Assembly (NCBI GenBank): GCA_017456495.1
Contig: JAFTJI010000002.1
Span: forward strand, 1 to 43,385
Direction of reading: 5' to 3'
Length of the DNA stretch: 43,385 nt
From: Lentisphaeria bacterium
Lineage (GTDB): Bacteria > Verrucomicrobiota > Lentisphaeria > Victivallales > UBA1829
Part shown: piece by piece, positions 7,419 to 17,167 of the stretch
Layout of the letters: the number at the start of each line of letters is the position of its first letter
Numbering within the stretch: the stretch's first letter is position 1
Translations under genes and position numbers: made by a program
The notes under the pieces: generated by a model
Database searches by the model: none
What the model saw: the letters and a program-made list of their open reading frames with translations, nothing else
What the model was told of the DNA's origin: nothing

Positions 7419-10400
7419 ATGAAAAAACGTTTTATGCTGCCGCTTCTTGCGGCAATGGCTGCGCTTTGTCCTCTTCACGGGAAAAATGATGTCCATAAGT
7501 TTGCCAAAGGGGAAGATGGACTCCTTCTCCATGCCTCTTTCAGCAACTATATTCAGGCAGATAAAGCCAATGGTTCCCAAACTGCCCGCAGCAAAGGAAA
7601 AATCAATTTTGTCAATGATGGAGTTCTCGGTCAGGGGGTCCGTCTCAAACCGGGTGACTCCGTCTCCTGGGAACAGAATCACAATATCAACCTGAACAAA
7701 GGAACGGTCACGTTCTGGATGCGCCCGGTCGATTGGGATCCGGCAAAACCGACAAAACTCTATAACTGGATCTTCCGGATCGCCGGGATCAATGCAGAGG
7801 GCGGCAGGATCCAGATATTCAAGCCGTCTCCCACTTTCATGGCATTTGTCGGAAACAAAGGCAGGATGAAAGAGATCGTTCAGAAGATGAACAGCTGGAA
7901 ACAGAATCAGTGGTATTTTATCGCACTCAGCTGGAATGAAAACCGGGTGTCACTGTTCATTAACGGGAAACTTGCAGCAAGTGTCGCCAACCGGAAAGAG
8001 GATCTTCCCCGCAATACCGGAACGGATATGGTCCTGCAAAGCACCTGCGGCACAACAGATTATGACGAATTGAAGATTTTTGACAACGCGCTCAGTGCCG
8101 GAGACATTGAAGCCCTTTACATTCAAGGACTTCCGAAGTCAGCCAATGACACGGTTTACCGTCCGGCGGCAACAGTGGGAAAAGCTGCAAAGGCTCCTGT
8201 GATCGACGGCAGTGCGGCAGATTGGAAAAATGCCTGCCGGATCGGCGGTTTCCTTGACATTCCGCAGCTGGAACTTTCCGATTTCCCCAGCAATGTCAGA
8301 ATCTCTTATGATGACAAAGCTCTTTATTTTTTCTTTGAGACAAAGCTCGAAAAAGGCAACTTCACCAAACCTGCGGTGGTTGACCTGAAACATCTCTGGA
8401 GCGTTCCGACGGCAGAATTTCTTTTTCAGGCTGGCAATGATCCGAAACTCCCGGTTTACCAGCTGGCGTTCAACATGTTCGGTCAGCAGATGAACTTCAC
8501 CAATACAGTCCCGGCGAAGTGGAAAGCTCAGATCTCCACCAGAATTCTGAAAGATAAATGGATCGCAGAAATCGCAATCCCGTACAGCCAGCTGAATATC
8601 AAAGCTCCGCAGAAAAACAGTGTCTGGCATTTCAATTTCGGGCGCAATATTAAAACGCCTGACAAGTTCTGCAATCCGGCGCTTTCGCTGGCTTATGGCG
8701 ATGTCTCCTGTTTCTGGAAATTGATTTTCAGCGATAAGCCCGCCGACACATTCGATGCTGTTCTGAACAGTCAGGACAAAAAGCTGCAATTCTCCCGATT
8801 GACTGTTGGGGCTGAAGCTGCGGAAGTATCGCTTTATCTGAAAAAAACGACCATGGAACTGAAAAGTTTGAACTCTAAACTTGCGAAACCGCGCGGACTT
8901 TCCGGAGTTGTTCTCTGTGATAAAAAAGTTCCCGTTTCCCAAGTAAAAGAGCTGAAACTGGATGGTCCCGGAAGATATCTGGCAGTTGTCGAGGTGAAAG
9001 ACAGGAAAGGGAACGTCACGTTCCGTCAGCTTTATCACTTTAAACTCTACGATGCCTTCCATATCCGTCAGCAGTTCTTTTCCAAACAGCAAAAGATGGT
9101 TGTTCACTGGGAACTCAACCAGCGGGTCAGCAAGAACTTCAAGATCAAAATATCCGTCCTGAACAGCAAAAAACAGGTCGTGAAAGAGCTCGTAAGTTCC
9201 CATAAAATCAATGAGACCTCCGGCAAAGCTGTTTTTGACATGAGTAATTGGAAAGAGCTGGACTATTCTGTAAAAGCGGTTCTTTTTGTCAACGGCATTG
9301 AAGAAGTCCGGGAGCTTCCGTTCAAATGTTTTTACAATGCAGAATGGCATGGTTTTGAAAAGAAGCTTAACCTCGGCAACTCTGTCATGCCGCCGTGGGT
9401 TCCTATCAAAATCAAAGGAAATGAACTTAAAACTCTGACCCAGAGCTACACGATCGGTGCAACAGGTTTTCCGGTCAGAGTCTCGGCAATCGGGAAAGAG
9501 ATGCTTGCCTCCCCCGTCAAACTCTCGTTTGCAACAGGAAAATCCGTTTTCAAACCGGTCTCTCCAGTCAGATTCATACAGAAAAAGGACCATTGTGTCA
9601 GTTGGGAAGTGACCTACCGGGCAGCAGATTGCCGCGCCGTTCTGACCGGACAGCTGGAGTATGACGGCATGATCCGTTATGACCTGCAACTGTTCCCGGA
9701 CAATGACAAAGTTCAGCTTTCCTCCATGATCTTCACCATGCCGTTTGACCGGAAAATGTGCAAATACATGCTCCCCTACGCCGGACCTTATCAGAAGTGG
9801 ACCACGCTGGAAACACCAACCGATATCGTCAAGCATTATGCCGATGCTTTTATGCCGCACTTGTGGGCAGGTGATGATCTCAGCGGTATCGCATGGTTTG
9901 CGGAAAGCGATGAATTTTATCTGCCTCTCTCAAGAGAAAAAGTGGTTGAAATGACAGATAACGGAACCGATGTGGAGATGAAAATCAACATGGTTCAGAA
10001 AAAGATGTCTGTTGCCAAAGGTTTAACTTACACCTTCGGGATCCAGGCGACTCCCGCAAAACGGATGGAGAAAAGCTGGACCTCCACTCACCTTGCAAGC
10101 TGTGTCCCGACCAACCGTCTGCCTCACTTTACCATGGGCTACACGACCGGAGCAGAATATCACAAATATTCCGGGATCCCCCTGCCGACAAAGAACGATG
10201 ACCGGGCAAGACGTTATGTGGAATCCATTCAGCGGATCCCCAACCGGCACGCGCTGATTTACATTACCTCCAATGGTATGGGCAGCAGCAGTCCGGAGTT
10301 CCAATTCTATGAAGAAGAGTGGAAAAACCCGAATTCCTGCGATACCTGGACCCTTGCCGGGCGCGGTGAATATCACTGGGGAACCAATCCGCACTCCCAG

Positions 10401-11273
10401 TCTCTGCGGGATTATTATCTCTATACTTGTCTGAAGACCGTCGAAAAGTTCAATAACAACGGTTTTTATTACGATTACGGTACCGTGATGGGAATCCACA
10501 ATCCGGCTGGCGGCGTCGGCTATGTCAGAGACGGAAAACCTTATCAGGTCTGGCCGATTTTCTCTGACCGGGCAATGCGGAAAGCGATTTATGAGATAGT
10601 CTACCGCAAGCGTGGAAAGGCTGTTTTTGTGCTGCACAATTACAGCAAAATCATTGCGCCGATCACTTCATTTTCCTCCATGATCCTTGACGGAGAACCG
10701 TACCAGCAGAAGACGGGTGTCATCGGAACAAAAGTTTCCAGTGACTACACGGAACTGATTCCGCTGAGCCGGTTCCGCACCATGTTCGGGGTACAATTCG
10801 GAACGATTCCCTATTTCCTCGCCAAGTTCCCGCTTAATTACTCTCCGGAAGAGTTGAAGAAAGCAACCCGAACGATCGTTGCCATGGCAATGCCCCACGG
10901 CGTGCAGATCTGGGGATTCTACTGCGACATCAAAGAGCTTACCAATATCACCCATTTTCAGGATGGCTTCAACATCTCCGAGGCAGAGTTTGTTTCCCTG
11001 TTCTACAATCGCGGAGAAATTTCTGCTGTGCCTGCTGTCAAGGATAAACATCTGCTCTCCTATTGGAAAAAATCCGGCGGGGAATACCTTGTGATCCTGT
11101 CGAATCTGACTGACCAGCCCTATCGCGGAGAAATCAGATTCAAGTCTGCTGTTCCCGGAAAGGTGATGATCCAGGGCGAAGATGGGGAAGCGGTCTTTAA
11201 TGGAAAAACGCTTAACGTTTCCATTCCTGCAAAAGATTTCAGACTCTACCGGATCATTCCCGGAAAAAAGTGA
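7419..11273 (+). CDS. Multidomain secreted putative glycosidase with LamG and CBM9-like domains
   Basis: The product has 1284 residues. A signal peptide (about 1-21) precedes a LamG domain (about 40-230; TFWMRPVDWDPAKPT, WKQNQWYFIALSWNEN) nearly duplicating the upstream gene. Residues about 240-440 resemble a CBM9-like/DOMON domain (APVIDGSAADWKNA, VRISYDDKALYFFFET). The C-terminal half (about 700-1240) looks like a TIM-barrel glycosidase of the uncharacterised DUF6067/GH123-related type, with GFYYDYGTVMG, FSDRAMRKAIYEIVYRKRG and SMILDGEPY; the acids in YYDYG and ILDGE could be catalytic. Family assignment is tentative. It probably acts outside the cytoplasmic membrane on a polysaccharide bound through its two accessory domains. 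Confidence 0.78.
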   Translation: MKKRFMLPLLAAMAALCPLHGKNDVHKFAKGEDGLLLHASFSNYIQADKANGSQTARSKGKINFVNDGVLGQGVRLKPGDSVSWEQNHNINLNKGTVTFWMRPVDWDPAKPTKLYNWIFRIAGINAEGGRIQIFKPSPTFMAFVGNKGRMKEIVQKMNSWKQNQWYFIALSWNENRVSLFINGKLAASVANRKEDLPRNTGTDMVLQSTCGTTDYDELKIFDNALSAGDIEALYIQGLPKSANDTVYRPAATVGKAAKAPVIDGSAADWKNACRIGGFLDIPQLELSDFPSNVRISYDDKALYFFFETKLEKGNFTKPAVVDLKHLWSVPTAEFLFQAGNDPKLPVYQLAFNMFGQQMNFTNTVPAKWKAQISTRILKDKWIAEIAIPYSQLNIKAPQKNSVWHFNFGRNIKTPDKFCNPALSLAYGDVSCFWKLIFSDKPADTFDAVLNSQDKKLQFSRLTVGAEAAEVSLYLKKTTMELKSLNSKLAKPRGLSGVVLCDKKVPVSQVKELKLDGPGRYLAVVEVKDRKGNVTFRQLYHFKLYDAFHIRQQFFSKQQKMVVHWELNQRVSKNFKIKISVLNSKKQVVKELVSSHKINETSGKAVFDMSNWKELDYSVKAVLFVNGIEEVRELPFKCFYNAEWHGFEKKLNLGNSVMPPWVPIKIKGNELKTLTQSYTIGATGFPVRVSAIGKEMLASPVKLSFATGKSVFKPVSPVRFIQKKDHCVSWEVTYRAADCRAVLTGQLEYDGMIRYDLQLFPDNDKVQLSSMIFTMPFDRKMCKYMLPYAGPYQKWTTLETPTDIVKHYADAFMPHLWAGDDLSGIAWFAESDEFYLPLSREKVVEMTDNGTDVEMKINMVQKKMSVAKGLTYTFGIQATPAKRMEKSWTSTHLASCVPTNRLPHFTMGYTTGAEYHKYSGIPLPTKNDDRARRYVESIQRIPNRHALIYITSNGMGSSSPEFQFYEEEWKNPNSCDTWTLAGRGEYHWGTNPHSQSLRDYYLYTCLKTVEKFNNNGFYYDYGTVMGIHNPAGGVGYVRDGKPYQVWPIFSDRAMRKAIYEIVYRKRGKAVFVLHNYSKIIAPITSFSSMILDGEPYQQKTGVIGTKVSSDYTELIPLSRFRTMFGVQFGTIPYFLAKFPLNYSPEELKKATRTIVAMAMPHGVQIWGFYCDIKELTNITHFQDGFNISEAEFVSLFYNRGEISAVPAVKDKHLLSYWKKSGGEYLVILSNLTDQPYRGEIRFKSAVPGKVMIQGEDGEAVFNGKTLNVSIPAKDFRLYRIIPGKK

Positions 11274-11304
11274 AAAACAACCTGAAAACAGAAAAGAAAT
11301 TGCG

Positions 11305-13971
11305 ATGAATATGACTCTAGATGAAACAAAAAAATATTCCGGATCATCTCATCTCAGCAAATATGATCTGGTCTACAAAGTTCCTTCCCGCTGCTGGCAG
11401 GATGGCTTGACCATCGGGAATGGAGATCTGGCTGCGATCGTTTGGGAAAACGGCAGCAGTCAGCTGGAATATCAGGTCAATCACGCCCGTATCTGGGATA
11501 AACGGCTGGTGAAATATAACCGTTTCCGTATGGATCATATCCGGAAGATTGCAGAGGAAGGGCTTTCTTTCAAAAATGAAATGCTCAAAGAATGGGATCC
11601 CTCATCTCCGCCTTTTGCGGATGTTCAGACACCTTGCAGCGGAGGTCAGCTGCGGATCGTTCCCGGAATCGTTCAGCAATTTGCGCCGGGTTACCGGATC
11701 ACAAAGAAGCTGAGTCTGAAAGATGCTGTTATCGAGACAAATCTTGACAAGCATCTTTCCCATCCGCGGATCCGTTCTTTTGTTTGTTCTCATGAAAATA
11801 TTCTTGCGATCTCTGTCCGGGATGTCTCTCTCATGACTGCGTTCCAGAATCGGATCGAACTGTTCTGTTATCCGGAAAAGGATTATGAGCCCGCCGAACT
11901 TCATGCGGAGGGTTCTGTCATGTACTTTTTCCGCCGGCTGCCCACAATAAGTTACATTATGGCGGTAAAAGCAGTTCCCCGCGGCGGAGGAAAAAACCGG
12001 GAATATTTTGAAAAGATCGTTCATCCGGATAACCACAAATACGGGATCCCGTCAACAGAAGTCAATGCTTCCTGTGCGAAAAATCATGCGTTTGCATCGC
12101 TTACCGGGGATTTTGACCTGTTCGTTACGATCGAAGCCGGGTCAGACCTGCAGGAACTCAAAGAAACAGCTCTGAAACGTCTGGAGTCTGCAGCGGCAGC
12201 GGGTATAGAAGAGCTTTATCGGGAACATTGCAAATATTGGAATGATTTCTGGACAAAAAACAAAGTCTCGCTCGGCAATGAATTTTTGGAACAGCTCTGG
12301 TATCTCTCCAATTATCATCTGCGCTGCGGCATGGGCGGCTCGATCCCCTGGGGATTGTGTGGACCGTGGTTCGGAAATCATCAGAGCAACCGTTCTTTCC
12401 TGCCGTGGAACGGATTTTTTACCAATGATTACAATGCTCAATGCGTTCCGCTGGCAGCAGACCGGGTAAACCGGGGCGATCTTGCAGTACCGACCTTTGA
12501 GATGCTGAAACGTCAGTTGGCAGAAGCACAAAAGAATGCGGAACTTTATGATCAGAAAGGGGCTCTTTATCCGCTCTCCTGCGGACCTTCCGGCGTGGAT
12601 GTCTCAGGCGGTGCATATCGTTTCTGCCAGGGCAGCGGTGTCTACTGGTGTCTGGTGATGGATCATCACTATCAGCGGAGCGGAGATGAAAAATTCTTTT
12701 CGGAAATTTTCTATCCTATTTTACGGGAATGTCTGATCTTTTTCAGCGGTTACATGATCTACGATGAACAGGAAGACCGTTATCATCTCAAGTACAGCCA
12801 GAATCCGGAACTGGGATATATTCATCTTCAGGATCCCATAGACACACTGGTTTTCCTTAAGTACGCGCTGACAGTTGCAGTAGCATCTTCCGGGAAGGTC
12901 AAAGAAGATCCGGAAAATCTGGAAAAATGGCGTCATATTCTTGCCCGTTTTCCGAAATATCCGCATTATGATAATGGATTCCTGCCGCTGGATGGGCTGC
13001 GCTGGGATCATATTAATCACTCCCGTACCCTTGCCTGTGTTTTCCCGGCGGGGGAAGTCGATCCGCTGAAAACGGATGATCCGCTTTTGCCGATTGCTCT
13101 CAAGGAACTGCACAGCAATATCTGGGATTGCTTTATGAGATCTTACGCCTGCGCTGACGGATATCATGAAAGCTGGACAGGTAAAGTCTATCACAAAGCT
13201 CTTCCCGCATGCCGTCTCGGTGATAAAGAAATGGCTTGGAAATACCTTTCCGATATGATTTCCGGAGATGTCAAACCCAACGGGCTTATCACACACAATC
13301 CGGCAATTCTGGCAGCCAGCCGTGAAAGCGAAAAAAATATTGATATCATCCCTGACATGCAGGTTTATCATGACTGCGGTCCGGAGCCGATCACGCTGGC
13401 GGAACTGGCAGCCGGTCGTGTCTGGGAAGAGTGTACAGAAGATCTGGAATGCCGGGAACGGATGTATCCGGTCATTGAAGGTCCGGCAGTTTACCTTCTT
13501 CTGATCAGTGAGATGCTGATGCAGAGCTATAACGGGATCATCCGTCTGTTCCCCGCATGGAACGACCGGCTGGATGCTTCGTTTGAAGGTCTTTCAGCCG
13601 AGGGCGGGATCACCGTTTCAGCCTCCTGTAAAGCCGGGGAAGTGCGCTGGATAAAACTGAGTGCGGACAAAGCCGTTGATTTCAAACTTTTGAATCCGTG
13701 GAAAGACCGGACACCGGAAATCACTCCGGCGATGCCGCTAACAATTGATTCGCTGATTCAGGGACATCTTGAAGCAGGAATGAGCATTGTTCTCCGTGTC
13801 GACGGCGCAGAACAACCGGAATTTTCCGCCGTGGAAGAAAATGCTCCGGCAGTCCGGACAATACGTTTTGAAAATGGCGGCGGGGCAATCCTCGGAAAAC
13901 CGGAATATTCTGATTATTACCGTTTTCTGGAAGAACTGCGCGGAACTACAGGCGATGAAATAAGACTTTGA
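11305..13971 (+). CDS. GH95-like glycoside hydrolase
   Basis: Starting at 11305 the product is 888 residues. An in-frame ATG at 11182 lies inside the preceding gene and lacks a ribosome binding site, so it was not used. The N-terminal domain begins with VPSRCWQDGLTIGNGDLAAIVWENG, as in GH95 enzymes, where the phrase PIGNGRLGAMV occupies this place. The centre has an (alpha/alpha)6-barrel signature, WGLCGPWFGNHQSN then PWNGFFTNDYNAQ, and the C-terminus has a GH95-type beta domain with IIRLFPAWNDRLDASFEGL. Known GH95 members are alpha-L-fucosidases or alpha-L-galactosidases; this divergent one may differ. No signal peptide is seen, so it may act in the cytoplasm on imported oligosaccharides. 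ATG codons at 11305 and 11311 are both possible. Confidence 0.75.
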   Translation: MNMTLDETKKYSGSSHLSKYDLVYKVPSRCWQDGLTIGNGDLAAIVWENGSSQLEYQVNHARIWDKRLVKYNRFRMDHIRKIAEEGLSFKNEMLKEWDPSSPPFADVQTPCSGGQLRIVPGIVQQFAPGYRITKKLSLKDAVIETNLDKHLSHPRIRSFVCSHENILAISVRDVSLMTAFQNRIELFCYPEKDYEPAELHAEGSVMYFFRRLPTISYIMAVKAVPRGGGKNREYFEKIVHPDNHKYGIPSTEVNASCAKNHAFASLTGDFDLFVTIEAGSDLQELKETALKRLESAAAAGIEELYREHCKYWNDFWTKNKVSLGNEFLEQLWYLSNYHLRCGMGGSIPWGLCGPWFGNHQSNRSFLPWNGFFTNDYNAQCVPLAADRVNRGDLAVPTFEMLKRQLAEAQKNAELYDQKGALYPLSCGPSGVDVSGGAYRFCQGSGVYWCLVMDHHYQRSGDEKFFSEIFYPILRECLIFFSGYMIYDEQEDRYHLKYSQNPELGYIHLQDPIDTLVFLKYALTVAVASSGKVKEDPENLEKWRHILARFPKYPHYDNGFLPLDGLRWDHINHSRTLACVFPAGEVDPLKTDDPLLPIALKELHSNIWDCFMRSYACADGYHESWTGKVYHKALPACRLGDKEMAWKYLSDMISGDVKPNGLITHNPAILAASRESEKNIDIIPDMQVYHDCGPEPITLAELAAGRVWEECTEDLECRERMYPVIEGPAVYLLLISEMLMQSYNGIIRLFPAWNDRLDASFEGLSAEGGITVSASCKAGEVRWIKLSADKAVDFKLLNPWKDRTPEITPAMPLTIDSLIQGHLEAGMSIVLRVDGAEQPEFSAVEENAPAVRTIRFENGGGAILGKPEYSDYYRFLEELRGTTGDEIRL

Positions 13972-13994
13972 TTCTTACTTGAAAGGATGTTGCA

Positions 13995-15197
13995 ATGAAC
14001 GGTAAAATAAGACTTTTCCTGTGTATTATTTCATTTCTCACACTTTCTGTTGTTTCTGCTCAAACCAGAGACAGCGGAACAAACTATGCTGCAACGGCAG
14101 TAAAACCTTTTATTGATTCCGGTTTACTTCCCGGAATCATTAATATATTTATCAAAGGAGATGTTCAGGAAACCGCCCTTTGCGGCTGGGCTCATGTAGA
14201 TAAAAAAATCCCGATCCGCATGGATCAGCTCTTCATGCAATGTTCGCAAACCAAAAGCTTTTGCGGAGTCACGATTGCGATTCTCGTTGAAGAAGGGAGA
14301 CTTTCATTGGATGATCCGATCTCAAAATATCTTCCTGAGTTCAAAAATCTGAAAGTGGCAGTAAAAGGAAAAGATGGAAAAACCATTCTGGTGCCGGCGA
14401 AGAATGTTCCAACGATCCGGATGGCAATGAACCATACTGCGGGCTTTATTATGGAGATCCCGCAGAAACTCAACAAAGGATGGCCCAGCGTTTCTTTGCG
14501 TGACAGTGCCCGCATCGTTTCTGCGATCCCCCTGCGTTTTGAACCGGGGACACAATTCGCTTATGCAAATACCGGCATAGATGTTGCAGCAGCCGTCACC
14601 GAAGTCGTTACAGGGAAAAAATGGGATGTTTTTTTGAAAGAACGTGTGCTTGATCCTCTTGGAATGAAAGATTCCACTTTCAATCCGACAGATGAACAAC
14701 TCTCCAGGGTGATCAGTCTTTACGAAACTCCGCCGGGGAGAAAAGCCATATACAAACGCTGTCACTCTATCATGCCGCTGCCGCATAACGGACCGCATAT
14801 CCACCCATCCGCTGCTGCCGGACTTTGGACAACAGCAAACGATCAGCTCAAATTTTACCGTATGCTGATGAATCTTGGTGTCGGAGATAACGGAGTCCGT
14901 ATTCTGAAAGCGGAAACAGTGAAAAACCTGTTGGCAACCAGTACAAGACCGCCTCATATGGAGAAATATTCTTTAGGTTTTGCGGTCGGAGAAAACGGGG
15001 AATTCGGACACGGCGGCGCATGGGGCAGTAAATGTACCGTCAACTGGAAAACAAAGCAGCTGGAACTGCGGGTCGTTCAGGTCACGCAGGGATATGCGAG
15101 ACCATGGGAAAATGCGTTGAAAAAAGCTGCTGAAAAGTTCTTTGCCCAGCCGTTTGACAACTCAGCCTCAGAAGCTTATACGGGACGGATGGAATAA
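13995..15197 (+). CDS. Secreted serine hydrolase of the beta-lactamase/esterase fold
   Basis: The 400-residue protein carries a signal peptide (cleavage near VSA-QTR). It has the class C beta-lactamase-like motifs: SQTK (S-x-x-K, about residue 82), YANTG (Y-x-N, about 190) and HGGAWG (the third, H-x-G-type motif, about 340). In this family the serine is the nucleophile and the lysine the base. Many members are esterases or peptidases and not antibiotic-degrading enzymes; the position as last gene of a glycan operon suggests a deacetylase or esterase on substituted sugars, which is an inference. AAAGGA at 13981-13986 gives the start. Confidence 0.82.
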   Translation: MNGKIRLFLCIISFLTLSVVSAQTRDSGTNYAATAVKPFIDSGLLPGIINIFIKGDVQETALCGWAHVDKKIPIRMDQLFMQCSQTKSFCGVTIAILVEEGRLSLDDPISKYLPEFKNLKVAVKGKDGKTILVPAKNVPTIRMAMNHTAGFIMEIPQKLNKGWPSVSLRDSARIVSAIPLRFEPGTQFAYANTGIDVAAAVTEVVTGKKWDVFLKERVLDPLGMKDSTFNPTDEQLSRVISLYETPPGRKAIYKRCHSIMPLPHNGPHIHPSAAAGLWTTANDQLKFYRMLMNLGVGDNGVRILKAETVKNLLATSTRPPHMEKYSLGFAVGENGEFGHGGAWGSKCTVNWKTKQLELRVVQVTQGYARPWENALKKAAEKFFAQPFDNSASEAYTGRME

Positions 15198-15210
15198 TCT
15201 TCCGTCCCGT
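15180..15210. terminator. Hairpin between converging genes
   Basis: ACGGGACGGA (15180-15189) and TCCGTCCCGT (15201-15210) form a perfect 10-bp stem with an 11-nt loop that contains the stop codon of the serine hydrolase gene. It lies between two converging genes and could terminate both directions, although neither side has a T-tract. Confidence 0.5.
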
Positions 15211-15217
15211 TGCAGGA

Positions 15218-17167
15218 TCACTCTTTTCCGATTGCTTCGTACTCTTCCAGCAGTTCGGCAAGGGCTGTGGATTCTTTGTCCCACGCTTCAGTATCGGCGG
15301 CGATATCCACATAAAGTTCGCTCAAACGGCGTTGTTTGGCAGAGAAATCAGTCACCGCTCCGGGGGTGGCAAGCTCTTCTTCGATCTTTGCCTTCTCCTC
15401 TTCGGCTTCTTCCAGATGTTTTTCGATCTTTGCGACCAATGCTTCCAGACGCTTTTTTTCTTTGGAAAGTTCGTTCCGCCGGGCGGCACGCTCCTTGCGA
15501 CGTTCTTTCTGATTGACAACGTCTTTGACTTCCTGTTTCTGCGGCTTGGCTTCTTCCTGTTCCCGGGCGGCGATCCGTTCCCGGTAATAATCGTAATCCC
15601 CACCGTAACGGGTCACATGATGCCCGCGTACCTCAAGAATCACATCAGCCGCTCCGCGCAAAAATTCCACGTCATGACTGACCATGCAGACGGTTCCTTC
15701 GTAGGATTTCAAAGACTGCTGAAGAGCCTCTCTTGCGGCGATATCCAGGTGTGTGGTGGGTTCGTCAAGAACAAGAAAGTTTGGCGGATTTACAAAGATC
15801 CGGGCAAAGCAGAGACGGATCTTTTCGCCCCCGCTCAGGACTTTACACTGCTTTCCGGAATCGTCCCCGGAAAAACCGAACGCACCGATCACTGACCGCA
15901 CCTGTTTTTCCGGCATTCCTTCCGCAGCCGCCTGTTTGACAACATCATAAACGGACATCTCCGGCGGCAAAAGTTCCGCGAACTCCTGAGCCTGATATCC
16001 CACGATCACCTTATGCCCCAGCCGGGCTTCTCCTTTGGATGGCGCGAACCGTCCGGCAAGGATCCGCAGCAGGGTTGTTTTCCCTGCACCGTTGTAGCCG
16101 ATGATCCCCACCTTTTCGCCGCGTTCGATCCGGAAATTCACATCTTCAAGGATCGTCCGGACTCCGTCATAGGAGTGGGAAATATGTTCAGCGGAGACCG
16201 TTTCCCGTCCGGAATGCGGCGGTGTCGGGATGCGGATCGTTCCCCGGAAATGGAGTTCGTCCGGCACATCCACATCATCCATTTTGTCCAGCATTTTGAT
16301 CCATGACTGGACCTGTGAGGCTTTGGAGGCTTTATAGCGGAAACGGTCGATGTTCCGTTCCAGCTGTTCTTTTTTCCGTTCCATATTTTCCGCCGCGGCA
16401 ACGGCATGCTTGCGGCGTTCTTCCCGTTCCCGGACATAGTAAGCATAATTTCCGGCATAACGGGTGGTCTTTGCACTGTCGACTTCAATGGTCACATTGG
16501 TCAGGGAGTTCAGCAGAAAACGGTCATGAGAGATCAGCAGAAGAGTCCCTTCAAAGGCCTTCAGTCTGCGCTGCAGCCACTCCACAGCAGGAATATCCAG
16601 ATAGTTGGAAGGCTCGTCAAGCAGAAGAATATCGGGATTGGAGAGGATGACTCTTGCCATACATGCACGCATCTGCCAGCCGCCGCTGAAACTGCCCATT
16701 GCTTTGTTATGAGCCTCTTCTTCAAACCCCAGACCGGCAAGTGCGGCAGCCGCTTTGTGACGGATCTCATAGCCGCCCATGTGTTCAAAGGAGGTTTGGA
16801 GTTCGCCCAACTCTTTCAGAATGGCATTGGAGGAATCGCCCTGTGCCAGCATCTCTTCCAGTTCGTGCATCCGCTTTGAGATCTTGTCAAGCTCCCCGGA
16901 GGCGGCGGAAACATAGTCGATGAGAGATTGTTCCGCTTTAAAAAAATCCAGCTGCTGATGCAGCAGACCGATCCGGGCTTTCTGAGGGATCACGATCTCA
17001 CCCTTATCCGCCGACATCTCACCGCAGACAAGGGCAAAAAGGGTACTTTTTCCCGATCCATTGGGACCTACGATACCGACACGTTCCCCTTTTTCCACGC
17101 GGAAAGAGGCATCGTTGAAAATATCTCTGGCACCGAAACTCTTGGTAACGTTCTGAAAATCTATCAT
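15218..17167 (-). CDS. ABC-F family ATPase
   Basis: This 649-residue protein has two ABC ATPase domains and no membrane segment. Domain 1 has GPNGSGKST (about 36-44), SFSGGWQMR and LLLDEPSNYLD; domain 2 has GYNGAGKTT, LSGGEKIRL and LVLDEPTTHLD. Between them is the charged ABC-F linker (about 240-300), and the C-terminus (about 540-645) is a strongly charged coiled coil, as in Uup/YheS-type proteins. ABC-F proteins act on ribosomes, relieving stalls or protecting from antibiotics; which subgroup this is cannot be decided. Its ATG shares one base with the stop of the upstream gene (TAATG at 17169-17165), so translation is probably coupled to the 499-residue membrane protein. Confidence 0.92.
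   Translation of the reverse strand: MIDFQNVTKSFGARDIFNDASFRVEKGERVGIVGPNGSGKSTLFALVCGEMSADKGEIVIPQKARIGLLHQQLDFFKAEQSLIDYVSAASGELDKISKRMHELEEMLAQGDSSNAILKELGELQTSFEHMGGYEIRHKAAAALAGLGFEEEAHNKAMGSFSGGWQMRACMARVILSNPDILLLDEPSNYLDIPAVEWLQRRLKAFEGTLLLISHDRFLLNSLTNVTIEVDSAKTTRYAGNYAYYVREREERRKHAVAAAENMERKKEQLERNIDRFRYKASKASQVQSWIKMLDKMDDVDVPDELHFRGTIRIPTPPHSGRETVSAEHISHSYDGVRTILEDVNFRIERGEKVGIIGYNGAGKTTLLRILAGRFAPSKGEARLGHKVIVGYQAQEFAELLPPEMSVYDVVKQAAAEGMPEKQVRSVIGAFGFSGDDSGKQCKVLSGGEKIRLCFARIFVNPPNFLVLDEPTTHLDIAAREALQQSLKSYEGTVCMVSHDVEFLRGAADVILEVRGHHVTRYGGDYDYYRERIAAREQEEAKPQKQEVKDVVNQKERRKERAARRNELSKEKKRLEALVAKIEKHLEEAEEEKAKIEEELATPGAVTDFSAKQRRLSELYVDIAADTEAWDKESTALAELLEEYEAIGKE

Noticed and set aside
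13995..15197. Antibiotic-resistance beta-lactamase
   Set aside because: The motifs are those of the broad serine hydrolase family, and the gene ends a glycan operon; resistance is not supported.
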